Shown: one piece after another, positions 16,998-26,717 of the stretch
How the letters are laid out: the number at the start of each line of letters is the position of its first letter
How positions within the stretch are numbered: position 1 is the stretch's first letter
Assembly (NCBI RefSeq): GCF_000282035.1
Contig: NZ_AKKA01000072.1
Coordinates: 1 to 64,000 of the forward strand
Source of the DNA: Rhizobium sp. CF122
Lineage (GTDB): Bacteria; Pseudomonadota; Alphaproteobacteria; Rhizobiales; Rhizobiaceae
Length of the DNA: 64,000 nucleotides
Reading direction: 5' to 3'
Program-made: the position numbers and the translations under genes
The notes under the pieces: generated by a model
The model's input: only the letters and a program-made list of their open reading frames with translations
The model's database searches: none
Told to the model about the DNA's origin: nothing

Positions 16998-17198
16998 TCA
17001 GGCATTCGCTTCGCCTAAGGCGAGGATCAATCTTTTTCGATACTCCACTGGGCGAAGACCATGGAAGTGTACGTAGCTGCGAGATGCTTTGGTACCAGAC
17101 GACAGGCGAGGCTCCACTCGACCTATGTCTAGCTATGCGCGGTCGCTTGCACGGATGATTTCGGCTGGAATTCGTCAAGCATGTGGTTATCGCGCGAG

Positions 17199-17227
17199 GC
17201 CCAACGCGGCTCGAAAGGCCGTTGGGC
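17199..17227. repeat. Stem-loop in the 16973-17533 intergenic region
   Basis: GCCCAA-CG-CGGC pairs with GCCG-TTGGGC around a 7-nt loop (10 paired bases with a 2-nt bulge). No T-run follows. The rest of this 560-bp gap shows no convincing gene; the hairpin could be a small RNA or a decayed element end. Confidence 0.4.
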
Positions 17228-17533
17228 ATCCTTGTTGTCTTGTCCTGATTTACGTTGACTTTATAATGAGTTAGAGGTTGGAAAGCTCCCCAGTCTTGAC
17301 ATAAAATTCTGGCGGTTTTCCTCATCCTGCCAATGCGAACTCCCGAGCTGAATGATGGGAACCGTCGGAGGAGTTACCCATACCCTCCGGTGAGAACAGG
17401 CGAGCGCGCTTTAGCCCTTTGTGACCTTATTGCCTTCTGCTCTAAGAGAGTGGATAGTCGCTCGCCTTAGAGCTTCCCCATCATGGCGTGCATACGCAAC
17501 TACCGCCACAAAGCGTTGATCACGGAGGGACTT

Positions 17534-19213
17534 GTGACGATATACGATGAACTTCGCAAACCGCCGTTCAACCTTGATGACGCCGCGATCGCCTGGGTCC
17601 GCGACGTTTATGCGTCGCTCGATCTCGACGACAAAGTCGGCCAGCTCTTCACCTTGATCATGATTGGGACGGATGAAGAGGAGTTCGCGCGCATTGGTGC
17701 ATTGAGGCCGGGTGGGGTGACCCGATTTTTCACGCCGGACCTCGACTTCGAGCGGCGTGTCATCTCAGACCTCGTCGCCAGAAGCAAAGTGCCACCGGTC
17801 ATCAGCGCAGATCTGGAAGGAAGCCGCCATTCCTTCGCTTTCGGCACACCGGTGCTAGGGCAACTTGGTCTCGCCGCCGTCGACGATGTCGAGGCGACCG
17901 AGAAAAGTTCCGAAATCTTGGCCCGCGAGGGTAGAGCAATGGGGGTACGGTGGTCCTTTACTCCGGTCATGGACATCAATGCTGCCTTCCGATCACCGAT
18001 CGTCGGCACGCGCTCCTACGGTTCGGATGTCGACAGAATTGAGCGCCACGCCGTCGCCCATGTTCGCGGCCTCCAGCAGAATGGAATTGCCGCCACCGCG
18101 AAGCACTGGCCGGGCGAGGGATACGACGACCGCGATCAGCACCTCGTTACGACCGTCAATCCACTCTCGATGGAACAGTGGGAAGAAACTTTCGGACGAC
18201 TTTATAGAAGGCTGATCGGCGAGGGCGTGCTGGCCGTGATGAGTGCGCATATTTCCTTACCGGCCTATGTCCGGTCTAAGATTCCCGATGCTGGGCTTGA
18301 AGCTTTCCGGCCGGCCTCTGTTTCCCGGTTACTGAACATCGATCTTCTCCGTGATCAGCTCGGCTTCAATGGCATCATTGTCTCTGACGCTACGCCGATG
18401 GGTGGCTTGTCGGCCTGGGGTCACCACACGAAGACCATGCCTGACATTATCGCCAATGGCTGCGACATGATCCTCTTCAGCGACGCACCGGAGGAGGATA
18501 TGGCAGCGGTCAAGTCCGCTGTCGAAGATGGGCGAATAACGCCTGAGCGACTCGAGGAAGCGGTTCTTCGCGTGCTGGCTCTCAAAGCGCACCTCAAACT
18601 CTTTCAGCCGTCGGATGTCCTGCCCGACGCTGCGGAAACGCGCAACCTGCTTGCGCATCCCGACAGCGTTGCTGCTTCCAAGGAGTACATCGCTCGCTCA
18701 CCCACGCTTGTGAAAGATGTCCACAGCATCTTTCCGCTTGATCCTGCGAAGACAAAACGCGTCCTGTTGGTCGATGGAGGCATCATCCATCCGCTCATGC
18801 AGCAGCCACTGAAATTCCTGCTGCCGGAGCTCTTGGCCAAAGAGGGATTTGAAGTCACGATAGACCGGCCGGACATCGTGCCAAGCCCTGACGACTTCGA
18901 TCTGGTGATTTACGCCCTGGGCGACGAGTCGCTGCTCGTACGGGGCCGGATATTCGTCGACTGGCATCGGATGGGCGGCGGGGGCCTGTTCAAGGCCATG
19001 TATCGACCCTGGACGAATATTCCCTCCGTGATGATCTCCTTCGGTCATCCATATCATCTCTACGATGCGCCGCGCATACCAGCCTATATAAACGCGTACT
19101 CGACGATGGATACCGTGCAGGAGGCCGTTGTGGAGTGCATGCTTGGGCGCAAGCCTTTCCTTGGCACAAACCCGGTCGATCCATTTTGCGGCCTTGAGGA
19201 TGCGCGCTATTGA
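17534..19213 (+). CDS. Glycoside hydrolase family 3 protein (beta-N-acetylhexosaminidase/beta-glucosidase-like)
   Basis: The 559-aa protein shows the GH3 catalytic domain with LDLDDKVGQLFTL near the N-terminus, the motif KHWPGEGYDDRDQH near residues 189-202 (the Lys-His and Asp-x-His signature seen in NagZ-type enzymes) and IIVSDATPMGGLS with the Asp nucleophile near 283. A GH3 C-terminal domain follows (about 390-550). There is no signal peptide, so it acts in the cytoplasm, for example on cell-wall or chitin-derived sugars. The GTG at 17534 is preceded by GGAGG at 17523-17527 and is preferred over an upstream ATG at 17483 that has no ribosome binding site. It stands alone between nadQ and nadABC. 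Confidence 0.85.
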   Translation: MTIYDELRKPPFNLDDAAIAWVRDVYASLDLDDKVGQLFTLIMIGTDEEEFARIGALRPGGVTRFFTPDLDFERRVISDLVARSKVPPVISADLEGSRHSFAFGTPVLGQLGLAAVDDVEATEKSSEILAREGRAMGVRWSFTPVMDINAAFRSPIVGTRSYGSDVDRIERHAVAHVRGLQQNGIAATAKHWPGEGYDDRDQHLVTTVNPLSMEQWEETFGRLYRRLIGEGVLAVMSAHISLPAYVRSKIPDAGLEAFRPASVSRLLNIDLLRDQLGFNGIIVSDATPMGGLSAWGHHTKTMPDIIANGCDMILFSDAPEEDMAAVKSAVEDGRITPERLEEAVLRVLALKAHLKLFQPSDVLPDAAETRNLLAHPDSVAASKEYIARSPTLVKDVHSIFPLDPAKTKRVLLVDGGIIHPLMQQPLKFLLPELLAKEGFEVTIDRPDIVPSPDDFDLVIYALGDESLLVRGRIFVDWHRMGGGGLFKAMYRPWTNIPSVMISFGHPYHLYDAPRIPAYINAYSTMDTVQEAVVECMLGRKPFLGTNPVDPFCGLEDARY

Positions 19214-19440
19214 AGCGTAAGGCCCGGTCACGCTCACGGTCGGGCAACATGGGCTCTCTTGCACGGTGAAGCGAATTTAGACCTGCCAGCGACACAAGGC
19301 TCGCACGGTGTCGCAAAGCTTCGGAACCGGCTTGTCAACTGTGCGACGCCCGAAATCGGATTAACAATCGGACGCTCGCGTTCCTTCTTCGCTCCAGGCG
19401 GCTGCACTGTCGGCGGTGCCAGCGACTTCTTGTCGGCGCT

Positions 19441-19587
19441 TCAGGCTTCTTGGCCATCGGCGTCACGTCCTTTGGCCGCCTTTGCTTGCGCGTCGAGTTT
19501 GTGTCGTTCGTCTTCATAGCGCTCACCATCTTCCGCCTTTTGTTTCGGCCAAAGCGCGAGATATTTGGTCGCCAATCCAAAAGACAT
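19441..19587 (-). other. Weak 48-aa ORF in the 19214-19752 gap
   Basis: This short frame (start MSFGLATKYLALW, then a charged Lys/Glu/Ala-rich tail with KLDAQAKAAKGRD) is the only coding-like stretch in the gap between the GH3 gene and the nadA operators. It lacks a clear ribosome binding site at the usual distance. It may be a remnant or chance; apart from it I see nothing in the gap. Confidence 0.2.
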
Positions 19588-19752
19588 CGAATCTTGAAGA
19601 CGTCCTTCTTGGTCGTTCCTGAACCTGTCGCACCACGGCCAGCGTGCCGCGGATTACGTCCGGACTGCCACTAATCAGGAGCAATCTCAGCCACGTCTTC
19701 CTGGAAGAACGCGCCCTTGCGGGATCAAAACTGCCGCTCTCCCGCAATTGAC

Positions 19753-19773
19753 ATATGCTCAGTATGAGGATAT
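19753..19773. promoter_or_regulatory. NadQ-type operator 1 upstream of nadA
   Basis: A 21-bp near-palindrome, ATATGCTCA on the left and TGAGGATAT on the right with a 3-bp centre (one mismatched pair). It overlaps the spacer of a TTGACA (19748-19753) promoter-like sequence, an arrangement for repression. A second copy lies 34 bp downstream centre to centre. Assignment to NadQ is from gene context. Confidence 0.65.
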
Positions 19774-19786
19774 CCATGGCCGCATA

Positions 19787-19807
19787 ATATACTCAGATAG
19801 AGCATAA
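19787..19807. promoter_or_regulatory. NadQ-type operator 2 upstream of nadA
   Basis: The second copy of the motif has arms TATACTC (19788-19794) and GAGCATA (19800-19806), 6 of 7 paired. It lies just before the nadA ribosome binding site GCAGGAG at 19808-19814. Two related palindromes in one short leader strongly suggest a repressor site. Confidence 0.65.
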
Positions 19808-19820
19808 GCAGGAGTCGGCC

Positions 19821-20792
19821 ATGAACCACCGCGTTTCCGCGTCCTCCCTTTATGAGCGCGTTCGCCGCGTCATTCCCAAGGCGGAGTGGATGTCGTTCGA
19901 AGATGACGTCGAGGCGATCCTTAAGCTGAAGCGGCAGCGCAACGCCGTCATTCTCGCACACAATTACCAGACGCCGGAGATTTTCCACGGCGTCGCCGAT
20001 ATCGTCGGCGACAGCTTGGCGCTGGCGCGCAAGGCGATCGACGTCGAGGCTGACGTCATCGTGCTTGCCGGGGTGCATTTCATGGCCGAAACGGCCAAGC
20101 TCCTCAATCCTAACAAGACAGTGCTCATCCCGGATATGGGGGCGGGCTGCTCGCTAGCGGATTCGATCACGCCGCAGGACGTGGCGCTTCTGCGCGAAGC
20201 GCACCCCGGAGTGCCTATTATCACCTATGTGAATACCTCCGCGGCCGTGAAGGCAGCGTCCGATATCTGCTGCACATCCGGGAACGCCAAGCAGGTCGTC
20301 GAGTCTCTCGGTGTACCGCGGGTGCTAATGATCCCGGACGAGTATCTCGCCCGCAACGTTGCACGCGAAACAATGGTCGAGGTACTTGCTTGGCATGGAC
20401 ATTGTGAAGTCCACGAACTGTTTACGGCCGATGACGTCAGGCAGTTGCGCGAGAATTATCCTGGTGTAACCGTGTTGGCGCATCCCGAATGTCCGCCAGA
20501 TGTCGTCGCCGAGGCGGACTTCGCCGGATCGACCGCAGTGATGTCCGATTTCGTCGGGCAGCAGCGTCCGGCCCGCGTCGTTCTCTTGACCGAGTGCTCG
20601 ATGAGCGACAACGTCGCGGTGCATCATCCCGATGTCGAGTTCATCCGCCCCTGCAATCTTTGTCCGCACATGAAGCGGATCACGCTCGCCAACATCCGTA
20701 CCGCACTGGAGGAAAATCGCCACGAGGTCACGGTCGACCCTGACATAGCCGTCGCCGCCCGGCGCGCCGTCGAGCGGATGCTTGCGATATGA
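19821..20792 (+). CDS. nadA: Quinolinate synthase
   Basis: The 323-aa cytoplasmic iron-sulfur enzyme condenses iminoaspartate with dihydroxyacetone phosphate to quinolinate. The three conserved [4Fe-4S] ligand positions are visible in GAGCSLADS (about C110), HPECPPD (about C223) and CNLCPHMK (about C281); [10 protein letters not shown] near the N-terminus and NTSAAVKA are further signatures. It starts the nadABC operon, with nadB overlapping its last codon (ATGA). Control is probably by NadQ at the two upstream palindromes. Confidence 0.97.
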   Translation: MNHRVSASSLYERVRRVIPKAEWMSFEDDVEAILKLKRQRNAVILAHNYQTPEIFHGVADIVGDSLALARKAIDVEADVIVLAGVHFMAETAKLLNPNKTVLIPDMGAGCSLADSITPQDVALLREAHPGVPIITYVNTSAAVKAASDICCTSGNAKQVVESLGVPRVLMIPDEYLARNVARETMVEVLAWHGHCEVHELFTADDVRQLRENYPGVTVLAHPECPPDVVAEADFAGSTAVMSDFVGQQRPARVVLLTECSMSDNVAVHHPDVEFIRPCNLCPHMKRITLANIRTALEENRHEVTVDPDIAVAARRAVERMLAI

Positions 20793-22327
20793 CCGAGCTT
20801 CTCGACGCGTTGAGCGGACAGGTTGTCGTCGTTGGAAGCGGGCTCGCCGGCCTGATGACGGCATTGACGCTCGCGCCGCAGCCCGTCGTTCTCATCACCC
20901 GCGGTGCCATTGGGACGCAGACATCAAGCGCCTGGGCGCAAGGCGGAATCGCGGCCAGTCTTGGTGAGGATGACAGCGCTGAGTTACACCTTTCCGATAC
21001 GCTTGCTGCCGGCGACGGGCTGTGTGATCCGCATGCTGCATCCGAGATTATCGCTGAGGGCCCAGCCGCCATTGCAGCCCTGGAGCGTGCCGGCGTCTCT
21101 TTCGACAGGGACGGCCTGGGGAGGCTGGTACTTGGTCTGGAGGCCGCGCATTCGCGTCGACGCATCGTGCATGCGTCAGGCGACGGGTCTGGTGCTGCGA
21201 TTGTTGCCGCTTTCGTACGAGCGGTCGCCAACACGCCTTCGATCACGGTACTTCAAGCAACCGAGTTGCGCTCGCTTATGGTCCATGACGGCTCGGTCAA
21301 CGGTCTGATTGTTTCCAGACGTGCGCAGATTGCCGCCATCATGACCAACAGGGTGGTGCTGGCGACGGGTGGCATCGGCGGGCTCTATGACGCGACGACC
21401 AATCCCATGTGCAATTTCGGCCAGGGACTTGCGCTGGCGGCCAGGGCAGGGGCGCGCCTTGCCGACATGGAATTCGTGCAATTTCACCCGACGGGTCTTG
21501 ATTCTGCGCGCCGGCCGCTGGCGCTCGTCAGCGAGGCGGTGCGCGGCGAGGGCGCCGTCCTCGTCAACGACCGTGGCGAACGCTTTATGTCGGGCATCGA
21601 TGGAGGAGAACTGGCGCCGCGCGACGTTGTTGCGCGCGCCATCAGCGCAGAAATTTCACTGGGGCGGCATGTCTTCTTGGATGCCCGTTGCGCGCTCGGC
21701 GATCGCTTTGCACTCCGATTTCCGACAATCCAGGCGCTATGCCGCGAGGCCGGCATCGATCCGGCAATCGATCTCATACCGGTGCGCCCTGCAGTTCACT
21801 ACCACATGGGCGGAGTTGCGACCGATTTGACGGGACGCAGCTCGGTTCCAGGCCTGTGGGTGGTCGGCGAGGCGGCCTCGACCGGGCTGCATGGCGCCAA
21901 TCGTCTGGCCAGCAACTCGTTGCTTGAGGCGGCCGCGCTAGGCATGCGGGCTGCCCGTGATCTTGGCGGGACGTCGACGGGTCGGGTTTGGGCGGCGCCG
22001 GGAGTGCCGCCTGTGTCAGCGCCAGATGCCTCGTGCGTGCGCGCGATCGTGTCGCGCCACCTCGGCGTGCTGCGTAACGCCGGGGCTCTCCAGGGAGCAA
22101 TCGCGGCCCTGTTGCCGCTCGCCGAAGCCGACGGCCCTGCCGCCGATCCGGCGATTGTTGCGTTGACGATTGCTGTCTTTGCAATGCTGCGCAAGGAGAG
22201 CCGCGGCGCACACGCGCGCACCGATTTTCCACTGAAGCTGCCGCTTGCCGAACGCCGTTTCATGACGCTCGCCGATGTGCTCGACGTCGCGCGTGCCGAC
22301 ACCCATTCTTTTGCCCGGAGTGCCTGA
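20789..22327 (+). CDS. nadB: L-aspartate oxidase
   Basis: The 512-aa flavoenzyme oxidises L-aspartate to iminoaspartate, the substrate of NadA. The N-terminal FAD site is [15 protein letters not shown]; other family blocks are [56 protein letters not shown], and [13 protein letters not shown]. Length is normal for NadB and shorter than succinate dehydrogenase subunit A. The ATG overlaps the nadA stop and nadC follows after 1 nt. Confidence 0.96.
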   Translation: MTELLDALSGQVVVVGSGLAGLMTALTLAPQPVVLITRGAIGTQTSSAWAQGGIAASLGEDDSAELHLSDTLAAGDGLCDPHAASEIIAEGPAAIAALERAGVSFDRDGLGRLVLGLEAAHSRRRIVHASGDGSGAAIVAAFVRAVANTPSITVLQATELRSLMVHDGSVNGLIVSRRAQIAAIMTNRVVLATGGIGGLYDATTNPMCNFGQGLALAARAGARLADMEFVQFHPTGLDSARRPLALVSEAVRGEGAVLVNDRGERFMSGIDGGELAPRDVVARAISAEISLGRHVFLDARCALGDRFALRFPTIQALCREAGIDPAIDLIPVRPAVHYHMGGVATDLTGRSSVPGLWVVGEAASTGLHGANRLASNSLLEAAALGMRAARDLGGTSTGRVWAAPGVPPVSAPDASCVRAIVSRHLGVLRNAGALQGAIAALLPLAEADGPAADPAIVALTIAVFAMLRKESRGAHARTDFPLKLPLAERRFMTLADVLDVARADTHSFARSA

Positions 22328-22328
22328 C

Positions 22329-23180
22329 ATGTCTCTTGCCCCTTTGCCGCGCCTTGTCATCGAACCGCTGGTGCGCGCGGCCCTCGTCGAAGATCTAGGC
22401 CTAGCCGGCGACATCACTTCGGCCGCCGTCATCCCGGCGGATCATCGCTCGTCTTTGGTCATGGTCGCGCGGCAGCCTGGTGTCATTGCCGGTCTCGACG
22501 CCGCCGAGCTCGCCTTCCAGCTCGTCGAGGCCGCAATCACGATGACCCGCCACATGGAGGACGGGTCGCGCGTCGAACCCGGCGACACCATTGCCACGAT
22601 CACCGGGCCTTCGCGCGGCTTGCTGACGGGGGAGCGCACCGCGCTCAATTTTCTTGGACGCCTGTCTGGCATTGCGACGGTGACGGCAAGCTTGGTCGAA
22701 GCTGTCAGCGGCACGAAGGCATCGATTGCCTGCACCCGCAAGACGACGCCCGGGCTGCGGGCTCTGGAAAAATATGCAGTTCGCGCAGGTGGCGGCATGA
22801 ACCATCGGTTTGCACTTCATGATGCCGTCCTGATCAAGGACAATCACGTGGCGATTGCTGGCGGCGTTGCCGCGGCGATCGCCCGCGCCCGCGCTGGCGT
22901 CGGGCACATGGTCAAGATCGAGGTCGAGGTGGACACGCTCTTGCAGCTGCGGGAGGCTATGGAACAGGGCGTCGATGCAGTCCTGCTCGATAATATGACG
23001 CCGACGCAACTGCGCGAAGCGGTCGCAATCGTCAGCGGCCGTGCAATCACCGAGGCCTCGGGTCGGGTAACGCCCGCAACAGTCGCTGCAATCGCCGCCT
23101 CCGGTGTTGATCTCGTGTCGGTTGGCTGGTGTACGCACAGCGCCCCAACGCTGGATATCGGGCTCGATGTGCTACGCTGA
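22329..23180 (+). CDS. nadC: Nicotinate-nucleotide diphosphorylase (quinolinate phosphoribosyltransferase)
   Basis: The 283-aa enzyme converts quinolinate and PRPP to nicotinate mononucleotide, CO2 and PPi. Signatures are LVEDLGLAGDITS, GERTALNFLGRLSGIAT, CTRKTTPGLRALEKYAV, HRFALHDAVLIKDNH, EVEVDTLLQLREA and ASGRVTPATVAAIAASGVD. It begins 1 nt after nadB and closes the operon. The ATG at 22329 gives the normal N-terminus. Confidence 0.97.
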   Translation: MSLAPLPRLVIEPLVRAALVEDLGLAGDITSAAVIPADHRSSLVMVARQPGVIAGLDAAELAFQLVEAAITMTRHMEDGSRVEPGDTIATITGPSRGLLTGERTALNFLGRLSGIATVTASLVEAVSGTKASIACTRKTTPGLRALEKYAVRAGGGMNHRFALHDAVLIKDNHVAIAGGVAAAIARARAGVGHMVKIEVEVDTLLQLREAMEQGVDAVLLDNMTPTQLREAVAIVSGRAITEASGRVTPATVAAIAASGVDLVSVGWCTHSAPTLDIGLDVLR

Positions 23181-23247
23181 CTGATATCATTGGCAATTCG
23201 TCGGCGCGTGACTATGTTCGCGGCGCGTCAACGAAGAGACTTGGAAA

Positions 23248-24060
23248 ATGCGCCTCGCCAGCCTGTCGATGTATGTCGATCCACCGCCGTTGATGGAGGC
23301 GACTGCTGCGCTCTGGCGCTACATCAGCGGCTACCTTCGAGAAGAGGATGGGTTGTCGGACGTGCCAACGGAACTCGATCGTTCGTTGTCCTACGACGAA
23401 GCCTGGCTCTATCCAGATCTCATCCTCGCGCAGACCTGCGGTTATCCCTATGCGAAGCGACTGCGCAGCTCCGTTCGTCTGGTCGCAACGCCAATCTACG
23501 ATCTGGCCGGCTGCGACGGCGCCTTAATGCGCAGTTTCATTGTCGTTCATAAGAACGCGGCAGCTCGATCGCTTGTCGAGCTCCGCGGTTTGCGTGCCGC
23601 AGTCAACAACCATGAGAGCAACTCGGGCAGCAATCTCTTCCGTGCCGAGATAGCCCCACTCGCTGAAGGTGGACACTTCTTTTCCGAGGTGATCGAGACC
23701 GGCGGCCATGGGGCGAGCATCGCTGCAGTCGCGGCCGGCAGGGCCGACGTTGCCGCAATCGATTGTGTGACCTACGGCAACATAGGGCGCTTTGCGCCGG
23801 AGAGGCTTGCCAGTCTGCGCATCCTTGCCGAGACGGCCAGCGGTCCTGGACTGCCCTTCATTACCTCCAGCGGCGCCTCGGATCGCGAGGTCGAGCAACT
23901 GCGCGATGCGCTTCAATCGGCGATCACCGAGCCCTCCTTGGCGCGCGTTCGCGAAACGCTTTCGCTTTCGGATTTTGTCACCCTTTCCGAAGCAGACTAT
24001 CAGCCTCTTGTGGATTTGGAACGCAAGGCCGTCGCACTTGGCTATCCGCGGATTGGCTAG
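23248..24060 (+). CDS. PhnD/SsuA-like substrate-binding-fold protein
   Basis: The 270-aa protein belongs to the PhnD/transferrin-like periplasmic-binding fold (LAQTCGYPYAKRL, a NHESNSGSNLFRAEI block, GHGASIAAVAAGRADVAAIDCVTYG). It lacks a signal peptide, begins directly MRLASLSMYV and is not accompanied by permease or ATPase genes, so it may act in the cytoplasm as an enzyme or sensor rather than in uptake. It follows nadC by 67 bp on the same strand and could be cotranscribed. Substrate unknown. Confidence 0.75.
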   Translation: MRLASLSMYVDPPPLMEATAALWRYISGYLREEDGLSDVPTELDRSLSYDEAWLYPDLILAQTCGYPYAKRLRSSVRLVATPIYDLAGCDGALMRSFIVVHKNAAARSLVELRGLRAAVNNHESNSGSNLFRAEIAPLAEGGHFFSEVIETGGHGASIAAVAAGRADVAAIDCVTYGNIGRFAPERLASLRILAETASGPGLPFITSSGASDREVEQLRDALQSAITEPSLARVRETLSLSDFVTLSEADYQPLVDLERKAVALGYPRIG

Positions 24061-24064
24061 GCAA

Positions 24065-24078
24065 GTGCGGAAACGCAC
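24065..24078. terminator. Small GNRA-loop hairpin between convergent genes
   Basis: GTGCG-GAAA-CGCAC forms a perfect 5-bp stem with a GAAA tetraloop in the 41-bp gap between the PhnD-like gene and the convergent GntR gene. No T-run follows; it may still end transcription. Confidence 0.35.
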
Positions 24079-24101
24079 ACATGTTCCATATACAACTGAG
24101 G

Positions 24102-24848
24102 CTATTCCTCAAACACCTTTCCGGTGCGGGCCTCCAGCCGGTAGCGGTTGCCGGGATAGATGAGGCGGGCCGTAGAGACGACGTGGCGCCCTGACCAGGT
24201 CCGGCGGCGGATCGCCAGGCATGGTTCGTTCTTGAGGATGGTCAAGAGCTTGCACTCCCAGGACTGCGGCATCGCTGCCTCGACAATGTGTTCGGATCCG
24301 CTGAGCGGGGCGGCCGCCGTCAGATAGGCGTTGGGTGTCAGCGAGGCAAAATCCTGCGCCAGGTAGTCAGGGGCCGCTGCCGGATTGACGAAACGGTCTT
24401 CGATCTGCACCGGCACGCCGTTTTCGCTGTGCACGATCAAGGAGTGAAAGACGGGCGCGCCGATTTCGAGCTCCAGCGCGTCCGCCGTCTCTGGAGAGGC
24501 TGCTTCCTGGGCTAAAATCACCACCGCGGCCTCATGCACGTGGCCGCGCTCAGCAATCTCTTCGGCGATGTTGCGCACCTCGAACAAGGCCGAGTAGCCC
24601 TTGCGCTCCGCGACAAAGGAGCCAACGCCCTGAATACGAACCAGCTCGCCCTCGCTTGCGAGTTCACGCAGCGCCCGGTTGGCGGTCATCTTGCTTACGC
24701 CGAGCTCCGTGACCAGTTCGTTTTCGGAAGGCACGCGATGCTTCGGAGGCCACTCGCCGCTGTGGATGCGGTCGAGTATCATCTGCTTGACACCGGCGTA
24801 GAGCGGTGCGGTATCGTTATCCCTCTTCATCTCGCTTGGACGCTTCAT
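24102..24848 (-). CDS. GntR/HutC-family regulator (UTRA domain)
   Basis: The 248-aa protein has an N-terminal GntR winged helix (YAGVKQMILDRIHSGEWPP, VPSENELVTELGVSKMTANRALREL) and a UTRA ligand-binding domain (about 95-240; FASLTPNAYLT, CLAIRRRTWSGRHVVSTARLIYPG). HutC proteins sense urocanate and repress histidine-utilisation genes. Divergence from an amino-acid ABC transporter followed by a histidine ammonia-lyase homologue supports this, but the lyase here lacks the MIO motif, so the inducer may not be urocanate. ATATAC-type half-sites occur in the 24849-25039 promoter region. Confidence 0.88.
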   Translation of the reverse strand: MKRPSEMKRDNDTAPLYAGVKQMILDRIHSGEWPPKHRVPSENELVTELGVSKMTANRALRELASEGELVRIQGVGSFVAERKGYSALFEVRNIAEEIAERGHVHEAAVVILAQEAASPETADALELEIGAPVFHSLIVHSENGVPVQIEDRFVNPAAAPDYLAQDFASLTPNAYLTAAAPLSGSEHIVEAAMPQSWECKLLTILKNEPCLAIRRRTWSGRHVVSTARLIYPGNRYRLEARTGKVFEE

Positions 24849-25039
24849 TGCCTATTCCTTTTGCAACGGCGGAATCCGCTCGATAAATCGACTTTCCTCT
24901 TGCATAACACAAAATATCTCATATGGTACCCTATACAACCTCTCGAAAGCTCGACCAGCAAAGGTCGGCATCGGGCAAGCCGGCGAAGACCGGTGTCGGA
25001 CCGCAAGGGTCAATCGTCACTTCAGAGGAGATAGAACCA

Positions 25040-25882
25040 ATGAAATTCAGCGCGCTTCTTCTTTCCAGCGCCTTTGCGCTTTCGGCCTTCGCCGCTCCTG
25101 TCGCCGCCAAGGACTGGAAGACTGCCACCATTACACTTGAGGGCGCCTATGCGCCTTGGAACATGACCAATGCCGACGGCACGCTCGGCGGCTTCGAACC
25201 AGAGCTTGCCAAAGTTCTGTGCGAACGCGCCAAGATCGAATGCAAGCTCGTCGCTTCCGACTGGGACGGCATGATTCCTGCGCTCAATGCCGGCAAGTTC
25301 GACGTCATCATGGATGCACTGTCGATCACCGAGGACCGCAAGAAGGTCATTGGTTTCACGATCCCCTACGCTGCGACGCCGGCAGCCTTTGCAACGGCCA
25401 AGGATAGCCCGCTTGCCAACGCAGCCGGCACCGGAGCAACGATCAAGATGACGCCCGGCCAGACCGGCGTTAAGGAAGTGGATGCGCTGAAGGAAGCCTT
25501 CAAGGGCAAGACGATCGGCATTCAGGCCGCCACCGTCTATGCAAAGTTCGTTTACGACAATTTCGGCGACATCGCAGAAATCCGCGAATACAAGACCGGT
25601 GCCGACCGCGATCTCGATCTGCAGAACGGCCGTATCGATCTCGGCTTCGACGATGCCGTCTACTTCGCCAATGCTTTCCAGTCCGCAAACGATACGCTGG
25701 CCTTTACCGGCCCTGAAATCGTTGGCTCGATCTGGGGCGAAGGTGAAGGCCTCGGTATCCGTCAGGCAGATACCGACCTTCGCGACAAGTTCAACGAAGC
25801 GATCAAGTCGGCGCTCGCCGACGGCACCGTGAAGAACCTGTCGATGAAGTGGTTCAAGGTCGACGTCAGCCCGCAGAACTGA
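25040..25882 (+). CDS. Amino-acid ABC transporter substrate-binding protein (HisJ/ArgT-like)
   Basis: The 280-aa protein has a Sec signal peptide (KFSALLLSSAFALSAFAAPVAA) and the polar amino-acid binding fold with GAYAPWNMTNADGTLGGFEPELAK, CKLVASDWDGMIPALNAGKFDVIM and the late DLQNGRIDLGFDDAV block, as in lysine/arginine/ornithine and histidine binding proteins. The ATG at 25040 is preceded by GGAGATAG. It heads a six-gene operon with two permeases, an ATPase, a lyase-like protein and an oxidase. The true ligand is probably the substrate of these two enzymes. Confidence 0.92.
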   Translation: MKFSALLLSSAFALSAFAAPVAAKDWKTATITLEGAYAPWNMTNADGTLGGFEPELAKVLCERAKIECKLVASDWDGMIPALNAGKFDVIMDALSITEDRKKVIGFTIPYAATPAAFATAKDSPLANAAGTGATIKMTPGQTGVKEVDALKEAFKGKTIGIQAATVYAKFVYDNFGDIAEIREYKTGADRDLDLQNGRIDLGFDDAVYFANAFQSANDTLAFTGPEIVGSIWGEGEGLGIRQADTDLRDKFNEAIKSALADGTVKNLSMKWFKVDVSPQN

Positions 25883-25982
25883 TTTCCGGCGGAGGCCGGA
25901 CGTCCCGGTCTCCGGCTTCAATGCCGGGGGCCGCATGCTATTCTGACACCGCCGAGACAGCGGCGGGCGCGGGGAACGTGAT

Positions 25983-26708
25983 ATGGCAACACTGGAACTG
26001 ATTGGATTCGGTTCGACCGGATGGGGCGCGCTGCTTCTGCTCGCCACGTTGATTACACTCGCCGTGACTGCAAGCGCGCTTGCGATCGGAGCCGTGCTTG
26101 GTGCGACAATCTCTGCGGCCAAGCTATCCGGCAAGGCGTCGCTCGTCGCGCTCGGTAACGTCTACACGACCGTCTTTCGCGGCGTGCCGGAACTGCTCAT
26201 CATCTATCTCATCTATTTTGGAGGTTCCTCCGCGGTCACCTCGATCGGCAAGGCGATGGGCTACGAGGGCTTCCTCGGGCTGCCCTCCTTCCTCGCGGGT
26301 GCGTTAGCTGTGGGCATCATCTCCGGTGCCTATCAGGCGGAAGTTTTCCGCGGAGCCTACCTTGCCATTTCCAAGGGCGAGTTGGAGGCGGCATCTGCCA
26401 TTGGCATGCATCGTGGCGTGCGGTTTCGCCGGATCATCATCCCACAGGTGCTGCGTTTGGCGATCCCTGGTCTCGGCAACGTCTGGCAGCTCAGCCTGAA
26501 GGATTCGGCATTGATCTCAGTGACTGGCTTGGCGGAACTGATGCGCACCAGTCAGGTCGCTGCCGGTTCCACGCGACAATATTTCCTGTTCTTCATCGTC
26601 GGCGGGATCCTCTATCTGATCCTGACGAGCCTGTCTGACCGGGTCTTCAATGGCGCCGAGCGACGCGCCAATCGCAGCATGCCGACGGCGGCCATGGGAA
26701 AGGCGTGA
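25983..26708 (+). CDS. Amino-acid ABC transporter permease 1 (HisQ-like)
   Basis: The 241-aa integral membrane protein has about five helices and the EAA loop (GELEAASAIGMHRGVRFRRII) that docks the ATPase. FRGVPELLIIYLIYF is the usual HisQ/ArtQ segment. It is paired with the HisM-like permease 9 bp downstream, forming the heterodimeric channel of a polar amino-acid importer. Confidence 0.93.
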   Translation: MATLELIGFGSTGWGALLLLATLITLAVTASALAIGAVLGATISAAKLSGKASLVALGNVYTTVFRGVPELLIIYLIYFGGSSAVTSIGKAMGYEGFLGLPSFLAGALAVGIISGAYQAEVFRGAYLAISKGELEAASAIGMHRGVRFRRIIIPQVLRLAIPGLGNVWQLSLKDSALISVTGLAELMRTSQVAAGSTRQYFLFFIVGGILYLILTSLSDRVFNGAERRANRSMPTAAMGKA

Positions 26709-26717
26709 GGTAGCACG

